Positions 20,145 through 29,019 of a DNA stretch of 64,000 nucleotides are shown here, piece after piece (the first letter of the stretch is position 1; every line of letters starts with the position of its first letter). The stretch is taken from contig NZ_FONV01000004.1 of NCBI RefSeq assembly GCF_900113015.1, positions 620,001 to 684,000 of the forward strand. The letters are read 5' to 3'. The position numbers and the translations under genes were made by a program. The DNA is from Actinoplanes philippinensis (lineage in GTDB: Bacteria > Actinomycetota > Actinomycetes > Mycobacteriales > Micromonosporaceae). The notes below the pieces were generated by a model. It saw nothing but the letters and a program-made list of their open reading frames with translations. It was not told the origin of the DNA and ran no database searches.

Positions 20145-21815
20145 TTGCCCGACGCTGCCTCCCCCGGTCGCTCACACCGATGGAACGCTGAGCTCGCCGA
20201 CCTCATCGACGTCGCCCGGCGCTGCGGCCTGACCCGTGTGGTGGCCATGCTGCACGCGGCCCGCGACCGAGCCGTCCGGCCGACCTGCCGGGTGGTCCTC
20301 GTCGGCGAGTTCTCAGCAGGCAAGTCGTCCCTGGCCAACACGCTGCTGGGGCGACGCCTTCTGCCTGTCGGCCCGGTACCGACCACGACGGAGGTGACGG
20401 TCGTCCAGCCGGACGGCGCGCCGCCCCCGGCATTCCCCGCCCGGTCGGTTCCGTCCGGCAGCCCGTGGCTGTCCCGCGAACACATCGAACTGGTCGACAC
20501 CCCCGGCCTCGGCGACCCGCAGGCCGCTACCGCCGACCGTGAAGCCACGGTCTCCGCAGCAGCTCGCGCCGGAGATCTGATCCTGCTGGTCACTCCGGGC
20601 GTCGGCGGATTCACCCTGACCGACCAGCGCCTGCTCGGACGGCTCTCGGCATCGGGCCGGAACCGTCCTCCCCTGGTGGTGATCACGATGCTCGACGGGG
20701 CCGATGACGAGATGGTGCTCCGCCGGGCGGAACTACTGGCCCGCCGGGCGAACCCGGCGATCGAGGTGCTCCCCGCGCCCGGTCTGCACCCGCACGGCGA
20801 CGTCGACATCCGCCGCCGGCGCCGGCTCAAGGACCGCATCACCGAGATCGCGCGTGACCACCACACGGACGGCTACCGCAGCCGGGCTCTCGGCGAGAGC
20901 CTCGCCGTAGTCTGTCGCGAACTGCGCGCGATCGCCGAGGACGGTCTCCTCGCCGCCGCCCTGGACGCCGAGCGGCGCGCCGACGTGCGCACCCGCCTGG
21001 CAGCGGAACGCGCGGCGAGCCAGGCGCTGTGGATCGGGCTCCGGATGGACCTGGACGCCCGAGCCGGCAAGCTCAGCTCGCTGATCGCCGAGCGGACCCG
21101 GGAATGCTGCAGCGATCTGGTCCGATCCCAGCTGCACAGGCTCCGGGACAGTGCGGCGCCGGGAGATCTCTGGACGGAGGAGATGTCCGCAACGGTGGCG
21201 TCGGCACTCGACCAGCATGAGCGGACGATGGAACGGCTTACCGCCGACGAGTTGCTGGCCGCCGCCCGAGACGCCGACGAGCGGCTCGCCGCCCAGAACT
21301 CCCGGCGGGACCCGCTCGACGAACTGGCCGAGGACGCGGCCGTAGGACCGGCGCTCGACATCCCGAGACCCCCCGCTCCGGACCGGATGCGCTCAGCTAC
21401 CACTGTGGAGATCACCGCGGAGCTGATCGCCGAGACCGGCGAGGCTCTCGCGACGCTCGGCCTGGAGGCTCTGCTGCCGAAGTCGCCGGCTGCCGAGTTC
21501 ACCGGCCTGATCGGGGGGCTGATCTCGGTGCCGCTCCGCAGACGGCTGATGGACCGTCAGCGCGCTGCCCTGACAGCAGCGGTCCGCGACGGCCTGGAGG
21601 CGTGGCGCGACGCCTACACCGAGGCCGCGGGCAGCCGGGTCAACCATCTGTTCGCGCGGCTGGCCGCGGCCGGGCGCAACCGCCAGGACGAATGGTGGCA
21701 GGCCCGCGAGCGCGTCTGGGCCGAGACCGCCGCCCGGCCGCTGTGGGAAGGCCTGCTGTTCGAGGCCGAACGCATCGAGAAGTCTGTGACCGAGAGGCTC
21801 CGGAACAATGTCTAA
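20145..21815 (+). CDS. Dynamin-like GTPase, first of a coupled pair
   Basis: 556 residues. G1/P-loop GEFSAGKSS (about 54-62), switch Thr region VPTTTEVTVV, G3 DTPGLGD (about 119-125); the G4 position reads VVITMLDGAD, not a clean NKxD. The remainder is a helical stalk rich in Arg, Glu and Ala, with a Gly-rich amphipathic stretch near 455-475 (FTGLIGGLISVPL). Start TTG 20145 has GGAG 5 bp upstream. It overlaps the second GTPase gene by 8 bp. Family knowledge: bacterial dynamin-like proteins act in pairs (DynA/DynB, IniA/IniC, LeoB/LeoC) in membrane fission, fusion or protection. Neighbours are glycosidases and do not suggest a role. Confidence 0.8.
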   Translation: MPDAASPGRSHRWNAELADLIDVARRCGLTRVVAMLHAARDRAVRPTCRVVLVGEFSAGKSSLANTLLGRRLLPVGPVPTTTEVTVVQPDGAPPPAFPARSVPSGSPWLSREHIELVDTPGLGDPQAATADREATVSAAARAGDLILLVTPGVGGFTLTDQRLLGRLSASGRNRPPLVVITMLDGADDEMVLRRAELLARRANPAIEVLPAPGLHPHGDVDIRRRRRLKDRITEIARDHHTDGYRSRALGESLAVVCRELRAIAEDGLLAAALDAERRADVRTRLAAERAASQALWIGLRMDLDARAGKLSSLIAERTRECCSDLVRSQLHRLRDSAAPGDLWTEEMSATVASALDQHERTMERLTADELLAAARDADERLAAQNSRRDPLDELAEDAAVGPALDIPRPPAPDRMRSATTVEITAELIAETGEALATLGLEALLPKSPAAEFTGLIGGLISVPLRRRLMDRQRAALTAAVRDGLEAWRDAYTEAAGSRVNHLFARLAAAGRNRQDEWWQARERVWAETAARPLWEGLLFEAERIEKSVTERLRNNV

Positions 21816-23799
21816 CCGCTCCTTCGTGACCCACGACTGGGCTGTCCACCGCGCCCAGATCCTCGACCTGTTCACCCGGGTACGCACCATCGCGCAGCTC
21901 GTCGAGCCGGATCAGGCCTCCCCGGCGGATCCGTCGAGCACTCTGACCGCGACCCAGCGCCTTGACGCCGCCCGGACCAGCATGCTCGACAGCGCCTTCC
22001 GGATCATGGTGTTCGGAGACTTCAGCAGCGGCAAGAGCACGCTCATCAACGCTCTGGTGGGCCAGGACATCCTGCCGACACGAGCCAATCCGACGACAGC
22101 GTTCACCACCGAGGTCCGGTGGGCGGACGCGTGGTCGGCCGAGCTGACCGAGTTCGATCCGCAGACCGGTCACCAGTGGACTCGGGCGGTCACCGTCGAG
22201 GACTTCCAGGGTGAGGTCACGCTCCGATTCGAGGACGAGGACTCGCCGGGGGTCAGCCCGTACGTCTCCGGCGTGGTCCAGGGACCGGTCGAGATCCTGC
22301 GCGACTACGTCCAGTTCATCGACAGCGCGGGAATGAACGAGGACCCGGTCCGTGAGTCGGTGACACTCAGCTACCTGCCCAAGGCCGACGCGGTGATCTA
22401 CGTGACGATGGCGAAGGCGGCGTTCAAACAGCACGATCGCGAGCATTACCTGAAGATGCTCCGGGCGTACGGGCACCGGGACATCTTCTATGTGGTCAAC
22501 CAGTTCGACGAGATTCGCCGGGCGGGAGATCGCGCCGCGGTGGAGATCCGGTGCCGCGGAATCGCACGTGCCGACGCCGAGGGCCGAGAGCCCAGGATCT
22601 TCTTCACCAGTGCCCTGGACGCGCTCGAAGCCCGTACCGAGGAACCGGACGAGGAGCGGCTCCACCGATCCGGAGTACCACAGCTGGAGACGGCGATCCG
22701 CGAGTTCCTGCACCGGGGCCGGGCGATGATCAAGCTGCAGCGTCCGGCCGAGGTGATCCGCCAGGAGATCCTGCGGCTGCGCAACCTGATCCGGCTGCGC
22801 CGGGAACTGCTGAGCCGGAACTCGGCGGAGCTGCTGTCGACCTTCGACAACCAGACACAGCGGCGCCGCGAGATCGAGACCATGGTGCAACAGATCGAAC
22901 TCAGCCTGGCGACCTGGCTCGAGCGGACCGAGATGCTCTTTCTGCAGCGCACCGAACTCTTCCTGCGTGCCAGGGTGCCGGAGATCCCACTCTGGGCGAA
23001 ACAGGCGCCGCGCGTGTCCGCGATCAAGAACCGGGACGCGGTGGCCGAGCATCTCAGCGCCCACCTGGAGTCCCGGCTGAGCCAGGCGATGCAGGAGTTC
23101 TCCGTCGCGACCGACGGCATCCGCGGCCTGCTGGAGGAGCGTGAGGCGGTGCTCCAGAAGGACCTGCTGCCGCTCATCAAGGAGTACGCCGGTCACATGG
23201 AACAGCTGGAGCAGGCGTTGACCGGCACCACCCACACCGTCGACGAGGCCATCCTGCGAAGCTGGCTGACCGAGCTGACCACGTACGCGGCGTTGCATCC
23301 CGACGAGGCATCCACGACGATGTCGGCCACCGGCGTGGTGAGCGGCCTGGTGCTCACCGGCGGCGCGGCGGCGTCCGGGATCGCGGCGATGGTCGGCACG
23401 ACATCAGTCGGCGCCGTGGCGGTGGCCGCCGCGCCTCTGGTCCTGGCGGCCATCGCCGTCCCCCTGGCCATCCGGCAGATCGGCCGGGGACGCGCCAGGA
23501 AAGCCACCGCCCAGACCTTCGCGTCGGAGCTCCAGGACGACGCGCACGACATCGCCGGCCGGTACTCACGGGAGCTCACCTCCCGGCTGAACAGCCGGAC
23601 GTCCCTGCTGAGCAGCGAGCTCAAGGGCAAGTTCAACGAAATGATCAAGGAGGCTGAGGGCGCGGTAGCCCTGTTCCGAACGAATCAGGACGACCTGTTG
23701 GAGACGCAGCGCCGCCTGGACGAGTGGGAGAGGCAACTGAACGACATCGACCACGAGGTCAGCGACATCGTCCGGCGCGTCCTCGAGGTGACTCCCTGA
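21808..23799 (+). CDS. Dynamin-like GTPase with membrane hairpin, second of a coupled pair
   Basis: 663 residues. P-loop GDFSSGKST (about 69-77), switch I NPTTAFTTEV, G3 DSAGMNE (Ser for the usual Thr-Pro), G4 VVNQFDE. A long helical stalk (about 300-490) is followed by a hydrophobic Gly/Ala-rich hairpin (about 510-555) of the kind that inserts DynA or BDLP paddles in the membrane, then a C-terminal coiled coil (LLETQRRLDEWERQL). Translation is coupled to the first GTPase by an 8-bp overlap. The pair is expected to form a hetero-oligomer at the cytoplasmic membrane. Possible roles are membrane repair, sporulation-septum fission or anti-phage protection; the sequence does not choose between them. 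Confidence 0.82.
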   Translation: MSNRSFVTHDWAVHRAQILDLFTRVRTIAQLVEPDQASPADPSSTLTATQRLDAARTSMLDSAFRIMVFGDFSSGKSTLINALVGQDILPTRANPTTAFTTEVRWADAWSAELTEFDPQTGHQWTRAVTVEDFQGEVTLRFEDEDSPGVSPYVSGVVQGPVEILRDYVQFIDSAGMNEDPVRESVTLSYLPKADAVIYVTMAKAAFKQHDREHYLKMLRAYGHRDIFYVVNQFDEIRRAGDRAAVEIRCRGIARADAEGREPRIFFTSALDALEARTEEPDEERLHRSGVPQLETAIREFLHRGRAMIKLQRPAEVIRQEILRLRNLIRLRRELLSRNSAELLSTFDNQTQRRREIETMVQQIELSLATWLERTEMLFLQRTELFLRARVPEIPLWAKQAPRVSAIKNRDAVAEHLSAHLESRLSQAMQEFSVATDGIRGLLEEREAVLQKDLLPLIKEYAGHMEQLEQALTGTTHTVDEAILRSWLTELTTYAALHPDEASTTMSATGVVSGLVLTGGAAASGIAAMVGTTSVGAVAVAAAPLVLAAIAVPLAIRQIGRGRARKATAQTFASELQDDAHDIAGRYSRELTSRLNSRTSLLSSELKGKFNEMIKEAEGAVALFRTNQDDLLETQRRLDEWERQLNDIDHEVSDIVRRVLEVTP

Positions 23800-23949
23800 C
23801 ACGTCGGCCTGGTCGAGTGCGGATCCGCCGAGCACACTGAGTCACCTTCTGGCACACGGATCGCGTTGCTGACCCTCCCTACGCGACATACCGTCGTCGA
23901 TAGAGGCTCCGGTTCGCCCCCCATCCCGGCCTGAAAGCGTGGTCCGCCC

Positions 23950-25401
23950 ATGCGACGTCTCTGCACCCTCATGCTGGTCTGCCTGCTGCTGAGCCCCGCG
24001 CAGCCGGCCTCCCCCGCCCACGCCGCCACCCTCACGCCGACCCGGGCGAGCCGGATGGCCGCGGTGCTGGCCGCCAGGACGATCAACTACTATCCGTCGA
24101 ACGCCGGCTGGACCTACCTGTGGACCAACTTCGATCCGGTGCGCATCGACACCGACCTGGCACGGGCCGCGACGCTCGGCGCGACCGACGTCCGCGCGGT
24201 CATCTTCCCGCAGACCTTCGGATACCCGACCCCCACCTCGGCGTACGCCCAGAAGCTCAGCCAGTTCGTGGGCATCGCCGACGCGCACGGGCTGAGCGTG
24301 AAGCTGACCCTGTTCGACTGGTGGTCCAGCTACTCCGATGTGGCCGGGAGCATCACCTGGGCGCAGGCGATCGTCGGGCCGTACGCGAACGACCCGCGGG
24401 TGATCGCCGTCGAGGTGAAGAACGAGATCCAGCCCGGTGACGCCGCCGCGATCGCCTGGGCCGGCCAGGTCATCCCGGCGATCCGCGGAACCGCCCCGGC
24501 CATGCCGCTCACCCTCTCCGTCGACGGCGGCAGCGGCGCCACCGGCATGGCGAGCCTCAAGTCGCAGCTGGCCGGCACCCCGCTCGACTACTACGACTTC
24601 CACTTCTACGGCGCCTCGGAACGATCGCTGGCCGAGATCCGCCGCGCCCAGAACGCGGTCACCCCCAGCCCGATCGTGATCGGCGAGACCGGCGTCAGCA
24701 CCTATTCGGGCACCGAGGGCGAACAGGCCGCCTACCTGGCCCGCGTGTTCCGTGCGGCCGGCGTGGCCGGGGTCGGCTCGGTCGCCCCGTGGACCCTCAA
24801 CGACTTCGCCTCCGGCGCCATCCCGCCCAACTCGGTGGTGTCCACGATGCCCGCCCAGTACAAGTTCGGCCTGTACCGGACCGACACCAGCGCGAAGATC
24901 AGCGCCGGCGTCGTCACCGGCGCCTGGACGACCGGCGCCACCCCGAACACCATCCTGAACCTGGGCTTCGAGGCCGCCGCCATCGACTCGCCGTGGCGCA
25001 ACTACCTGCCCGCCGCCGGCACCGCCGTGATCACCACCGAGCAGCCGCGCACCGGCGCCAGGTCGGCGCGCTTCTCCGGCACCACCCGCAGCGGCAGCAA
25101 CCTGCCGTCGCTGCTCACCTCCCCGATCACCCCGGTGCAGGGCGGCCAGGCGTGGCACGCCGAGGCGTACGCCCGGGGCGTCAACGCGACCGGCATCACC
25201 GAGATCGCCCTGAGCTGGTTCGACATCAACGGCACGTGGCTGAGCCAGAACACCTCCAACCGCCTCCCAGTGGGCACCACCACCTGGACGAAGCTGTCGG
25301 TCGACGCCACCGCCCCGGCCACCGCCACCAGCGTCCAGCTGCACCTGAAGTCCGGCGACAACACCGGAACCGTCTACTACGACGACGTAGCGATCAACTG
25401 A
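23950..25401 (+). CDS. Secreted GH5-like glycoside hydrolase with C-terminal carbohydrate-binding domain
   Basis: 483 residues. Signal peptide about 1-26 (ends PAHA). The TIM barrel (about 35-320) has EVKNEIQ (acid/base Glu) and VIGETGVS (nucleophile Glu), the spacing expected of GH5-type retaining enzymes, plus YYDFHFYG. A beta-sandwich module (about 335-483, ILNLGFEAA to YYDDVAIN) resembles CBM4_9. Beta-glucan or mannan is a plausible substrate. No CebR box is seen in the 150 bp upstream. The family level is secure but the GH5 subfamily is not. Confidence 0.8.
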   Translation: MRRLCTLMLVCLLLSPAQPASPAHAATLTPTRASRMAAVLAARTINYYPSNAGWTYLWTNFDPVRIDTDLARAATLGATDVRAVIFPQTFGYPTPTSAYAQKLSQFVGIADAHGLSVKLTLFDWWSSYSDVAGSITWAQAIVGPYANDPRVIAVEVKNEIQPGDAAAIAWAGQVIPAIRGTAPAMPLTLSVDGGSGATGMASLKSQLAGTPLDYYDFHFYGASERSLAEIRRAQNAVTPSPIVIGETGVSTYSGTEGEQAAYLARVFRAAGVAGVGSVAPWTLNDFASGAIPPNSVVSTMPAQYKFGLYRTDTSAKISAGVVTGAWTTGATPNTILNLGFEAAAIDSPWRNYLPAAGTAVITTEQPRTGARSARFSGTTRSGSNLPSLLTSPITPVQGGQAWHAEAYARGVNATGITEIALSWFDINGTWLSQNTSNRLPVGTTTWTKLSVDATAPATATSVQLHLKSGDNTGTVYYDDVAIN

Positions 25402-25412
25402 CGCGGCCGGTC

Positions 25413-25447
25413 CGTCCCCGCCGCCGGTTGCGATGCGGCGAGGGACG
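25413..25447 (+). terminator. Probable terminator after the GH5-like gene
   Basis: CGTCCC-C-GCCGC pairs with GCGGC-(GA)-GGGACG around a short loop, starting about 12 bp after the GH5-like stop. The stem is interrupted and no T-run follows, so support is moderate. Confidence 0.45.
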
Positions 25448-25468
25448 GTCCCGGAATTTGCAGGAATG

Positions 25469-25512
25469 TTGCAGTGGGACATCGATACCGTTAATTTGTG
25501 GGAGCGCTCCCA
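25469..25512 (+). promoter_or_regulatory. GH6 promoter with CebR box
   Basis: TGGGAGCGCTCCCA at 25499-25512 is an exact match to the actinobacterial CebR operator consensus. TTGCAG (25469-25474) and TAATTT (25492-25497), 17 bp apart, form the promoter; the start point at about 25504 falls inside the operator, so cellobiose-responsive repression is expected. Confidence 0.85.
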
Positions 25513-25537
25513 ACACCCATCCCCCAGGAGAGCTCCC

Positions 25538-26896
25538 ATGGCCCGTTCCCGTGTTGTCGCTGCCGCTGCCGCCTGTGCCACCGTGGCGGCCGGCAGTGTC
25601 CTGATCGTCTCCGGCACCGCGTCCGCCGGGACGATCTCCGGCACCCTCTACCGTGATCCGAGCACCGCTGTCGCCCGCTGGGTCGAATCCAACTCCGGCG
25701 ACTCGCGGGCCGCCGTGATCCGCGACAAGATCGCCAGTCAGCCGGCCACCCGCTGGCTGTCGAACTTCAACATCTCGGCCGTCGGCAGCGAGGTCGCCGG
25801 CTACGTCGGCGCGGCCAACGCGGCCGGGCAGATCCCGGCCCTGACCGTCTACGGCATCACCAACCGTGACTGCGGGGGCGCCAGCTCCGGCGGCGCGCCC
25901 GACCTCGGCCAGTATCAGACGTGGATCGGCAACATCGCCCGCAACCTGGGCAACCGGACCGTCGTGATCAACCTGGAGCCCGACTCGATCGCGCTGCTCA
26001 CCTGTCTGAACAGCAGCGAGATCGCGGCCCGCAGCCAGGCGCTGCGCACCGCCACGCAGATACTCAAGGCCGCCAACCCGAACGCGAAGGTCTACCTGGA
26101 CGGCGGGCACTCCGCCTGGAACAGCGCCGGTGAGCAGGCGTCCCGGCTCGTCGCGGCGGGGGTCGCCGACGCGGACGGGTTCTACACCAACGCCTCCAAC
26201 TTCCAGCCGACGAGCGCGGAGGCGGCGTACGGACGCTCGATCATCTCCTCGCTCAACGGGCAGGGTGTGAGCGGGAAGCGGCAGGTGATCGACACCAGCC
26301 GGAACGGCGGCGCCAGCGGTGACTGGTGCGGCGACGACAACACCGACCGGCGGATCGGGCAGTACCCGACCGTGAACACCGGCGACGCCAACATCGACGG
26401 CTACCTGTGGATCAAGCCGCCGGGCGAGGCGGACGGCTGCCGGTACGCCGCGGGATCGTTCCAGCCGGATCTCGCGTACAGCCTGGCGAGCACCGCTCCG
26501 AACCCGCCGTCGTCCTCGCCGGCCTCGTCCCCGTCGTCCCCGTCGTCGTCACCGTCCACCTCGCCCTCGTCGTCCCCGTCACCGTCCGCGCCGTTCCCCA
26601 CCGGCGCCTGCGGGGCGACGCTGCGCGCGGTGAGCACATGGAACGGCGGCTACCAGGGTGAGGTCAAGGTGCAGGCCGGCAACGGCACCCCCAGCGGATG
26701 GACGGTCTCCTGGACGCTGCCGGCCGGCTCGTCGATCAGCCAGGTCTGGAACGGCACGCTGACCACCTCGGGTTCGACGGTCAGCGTCCGTAACGTCTCG
26801 TGGAACGGCAACCTGCCCGCCGACGGCTCCACCACCTTCGGGTTCATCGCCACGGGCACGGCCGGGACGCCGGCCCTCACCTGCACCTCGCCCTGA
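25538..26896 (+). CDS. Secreted GH6 cellulase with C-terminal CBM2
   Basis: 452 residues. Signal peptide to about residue 30 (SGTASAG). The GH6 catalytic domain (about 33-325) shows LTVYGITNRDCGG, VINLEPDS (catalytic acid region), VYLDGGHSAW, VIDTSRNGG and IDGYLWIKPPGEADGC. A Ser/Pro linker precedes a CBM2 (about 360-452, starting CGATLRAVSTWNGGYQ, closing Cys in LTC). It hydrolyses beta-1,4-glucan outside the cell. ATG 25538 has CAGGAG 7 bp upstream. A perfect CebR box overlaps the predicted transcription start. The same box reappears upstream of the GH62-GH30 operon. Confidence 0.93.
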   Translation: MARSRVVAAAAACATVAAGSVLIVSGTASAGTISGTLYRDPSTAVARWVESNSGDSRAAVIRDKIASQPATRWLSNFNISAVGSEVAGYVGAANAAGQIPALTVYGITNRDCGGASSGGAPDLGQYQTWIGNIARNLGNRTVVINLEPDSIALLTCLNSSEIAARSQALRTATQILKAANPNAKVYLDGGHSAWNSAGEQASRLVAAGVADADGFYTNASNFQPTSAEAAYGRSIISSLNGQGVSGKRQVIDTSRNGGASGDWCGDDNTDRRIGQYPTVNTGDANIDGYLWIKPPGEADGCRYAAGSFQPDLAYSLASTAPNPPSSSPASSPSSPSSSPSTSPSSSPSPSAPFPTGACGATLRAVSTWNGGYQGEVKVQAGNGTPSGWTVSWTLPAGSSISQVWNGTLTTSGSTVSVRNVSWNGNLPADGSTTFGFIATGTAGTPALTCTSP

Positions 26897-26901
26897 CGCA
26901 C

Positions 26902-26939
26902 CCGGTGACCGCGGCCCGCACCAGGGCCGCGGTCACCGG
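26902..26939. terminator. Bidirectional terminator between convergent genes
   Basis: Perfect 16-bp stem (CCGGTGACCGCGGCCC and its complement) with a 6-base loop GCACCA. It sits between the GH6 stop and the end of the convergent ferredoxin-reductase gene, whose stop codon lies in the right arm. Confidence 0.8.
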
Positions 26940-28951
26940 CCGATGTCGAGGGTCACGGCCGACAGCGGACAGCTCACGCAGGTCAGCACTGTCCCGTCCG
27001 GCTCGGTGGTGGTGACGTCGCCGCCGGTCAGCCGGACGGCGCAGGAGCCGCAGCCGCCGGCGGTGCACGAGTACGGCAGCGGCAGCCCGGCGGCGAGACC
27101 GGCGTCCAGCAGCGTCTGGCCGGGCGCCACCACGGCCGTACCGATGAGGCGGCCGTTGCCGGTCACGGTCAGCTGCTGCGGCTCGGTGGTGGCGGTGTCC
27201 GGGACGCCGTGGAAACGCTCGCTGTGCACCTGCCCGCCGGGCACGCCGAGCCCGGTCAGGACGGTGTGGACGGTGTCCGCCAATCCTTCGGGACCGCACA
27301 CGTAGTAGTGGGCGTCCGGCCCGGGCGCCACCCCGGCGACCCACTCGCGGAGGCGTGCCGCACCGATCCGGCCGTCCCTGGCGGTCAGCACGTGGGTGAC
27401 CGACAGCCGATCGGGGTGCTCGGCGGCGAGACGGTCCAGCTCGGCGCCGAAGATCACCTCGGTCTCGTCCCGGCTGCTGTGGAGCAGCGCGATCCGGCCG
27501 CTCTCCGGTCCGGCGAGCCGGGCACGGATCATGCTCATCATCGGGGTGATGCCGCTGCCCGCCGCGACCAGCACGATCTCGGCCGCGGGCTGCGGATGGA
27601 AGGTCCCGGACGGGCCGCGTACGGCAAGCCGGTCCCCCACCCGCAGCCCCCGGTGCGCGTGCGTGGAGAACACGCCGCCGTCGATGCGTTTGACGGTCAC
27701 CTCCAGCCGGGTCGCGCCGGGCGCCGAGGAGGCCGAGTAGGCACGCCGGACCGGACGGCCGCCGACCTCGGTGACGAGCGTGAAGAACTGGCCGGGCCGG
27801 AAGTCGAACGGCCGGCCGTCCGCCAGCACGAGCGTGACCGCGCCGGGGGTCTCACGGCGGATCCCGGTGACCCGCACCTCGCGGAGCGCGCTGTCGGCGT
27901 ACCCCTCCTTGCGCAGTCCCGAGCGGTACGCCCGGTTCATCACCCGCCGCAGCAGCCGGTCGAGTCCCGGGATCGCGCGGACGGCGGTGAGCACGAACCG
28001 GGGCGCCGTGTTGGCCGCGAGGTGTTCGCCGGCCAGCATCATCAGGTCGGGCGCCTCACCCGGCCGGACGTGCGCGGCGGGCGACCACAGCCGGGCGCCG
28101 GCGACCGCCGTGCCGGTGGTCAGCTCGGCGTGGCCGACGTCGATCAGCAGCGCCGCGTGCGGGGGCGCGCCGCCCAGCTCCAGCCGCCGCAGAAACGCCG
28201 GGTCGGTGGTCACCGTGGCCCGGCCGCGCAGTTGCAGCTCCTCGGGGCGGCCCGGGACCAGCGCGGCCAGCGAGAGCCGGTCGTCGCGCATCAGGTTGTG
28301 CAGGGCGTCGGCGCGCTTGTTGCCCTTCCGGTCGGCGATCAGCAGCGTACGGCCGTCGAGGATCCGCGCCACCGCGCCCTGGTCGCCGCGCGGGCTGGTG
28401 TCGCTGCCGCCGTCGCCGTCCCAGGTGGAGATCGCGAGGAACGGGGCGGCGGCGAGGAAGGCGGCCAGGCCGGGGTCGCGCAGCGGACCGTCGCCGGTGA
28501 CCTCCGGGACCGGCTCGACGGGGCCGGGCGGTTGCCACAGACGCGACCGCAGGACGGCCTGCGCGCAGTGCACGAACGCCTCCTCGACGCCGACCACGAC
28601 ACCGGCGGTGGCGTCGCCGGTCAGCGAGCCGTTGACCCGCAGGACCTCGCCGACACCCGGGAGCAGGAAGAACATCGAGACCGGCCCGCGGGCCGCCGGT
28701 GGCACGTCGAAGGTGATCCGGGTCGGGGACAGCAGTCGCGCGAACCCGGGCCGGCCGCCGACGAACGTGGTCGTGCTCGTCCCGCCGGCGTCGCGGTAGC
28801 CGAACGCGGCGATCGGGCTGCGGGCCAGCACCGCCCGGCAGCCGTCGTCGAGGGCGCTGATCTGTTTCCTCAGCACCGGCGCGGGCGGCCGGCCGATGAG
28901 CGCGTCGATCTCGTCGGCGGTGGTCAGTGATCTCGCGTTTTCCCAGTTCAC
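26933..28951 (-). CDS. PNPOx-like flavin protein fused to ferredoxin reductase and 2Fe-2S ferredoxin
   Basis: 672 residues. The N-terminal half carries two pyridoxamine-oxidase-like split-barrel regions (about 45-130 and 160-300, e.g. ISTWDGDGGSDTSPRG, LIADRKGNKRADALHNL). The middle is an FNR module with FAD motif RAYSASS and NAD(P) motif VAAGSGITPMMSM, then YYVCGPEGL. The C-terminal plant-type ferredoxin has CTAGGCGSC and a final LTCVSC ligand. It is presumably an NAD(P)H-driven electron chain in one polypeptide. GTG 28951 has no clear ribosome-binding site. It is divergent from a TetR gene with an operator between them, so it is probably the regulated target. The substrate is unknown. Confidence 0.85.
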   Translation of the reverse strand: MNWENARSLTTADEIDALIGRPPAPVLRKQISALDDGCRAVLARSPIAAFGYRDAGGTSTTTFVGGRPGFARLLSPTRITFDVPPAARGPVSMFFLLPGVGEVLRVNGSLTGDATAGVVVGVEEAFVHCAQAVLRSRLWQPPGPVEPVPEVTGDGPLRDPGLAAFLAAAPFLAISTWDGDGGSDTSPRGDQGAVARILDGRTLLIADRKGNKRADALHNLMRDDRLSLAALVPGRPEELQLRGRATVTTDPAFLRRLELGGAPPHAALLIDVGHAELTTGTAVAGARLWSPAAHVRPGEAPDLMMLAGEHLAANTAPRFVLTAVRAIPGLDRLLRRVMNRAYRSGLRKEGYADSALREVRVTGIRRETPGAVTLVLADGRPFDFRPGQFFTLVTEVGGRPVRRAYSASSAPGATRLEVTVKRIDGGVFSTHAHRGLRVGDRLAVRGPSGTFHPQPAAEIVLVAAGSGITPMMSMIRARLAGPESGRIALLHSSRDETEVIFGAELDRLAAEHPDRLSVTHVLTARDGRIGAARLREWVAGVAPGPDAHYYVCGPEGLADTVHTVLTGLGVPGGQVHSERFHGVPDTATTEPQQLTVTGNGRLIGTAVVAPGQTLLDAGLAAGLPLPYSCTAGGCGSCAVRLTGGDVTTTEPDGTVLTCVSCPLSAVTLDIGR

Positions 28952-28961
28952 CGTATTATTG

Positions 28962-28975
28962 TGAGCAATAGCTCA
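28962..28975. promoter_or_regulatory. TetR-type operator between FNR fusion and tetR
   Basis: TGAGC-AATA-GCTCA, an inverted repeat in the AT-rich 68-bp divergent region. It sits about 11 bp before the GTG of the FNR fusion and 45 bp before the tetR ATG, placed to control both. Confidence 0.55.
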
Positions 28976-29019
28976 AGTATTCTGCTACTCGCTTTCCGCC
29001 ACCCCGGGAGGTGTCGCCG

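Noticed and set aside
23193..23648. Minus-strand Ser/Ala-rich frame with apparent hydrophobic segments
   Set aside because: Antisense of the dynamin hairpin region; hydrophobicity arises from complementing Gly/Ala codons.
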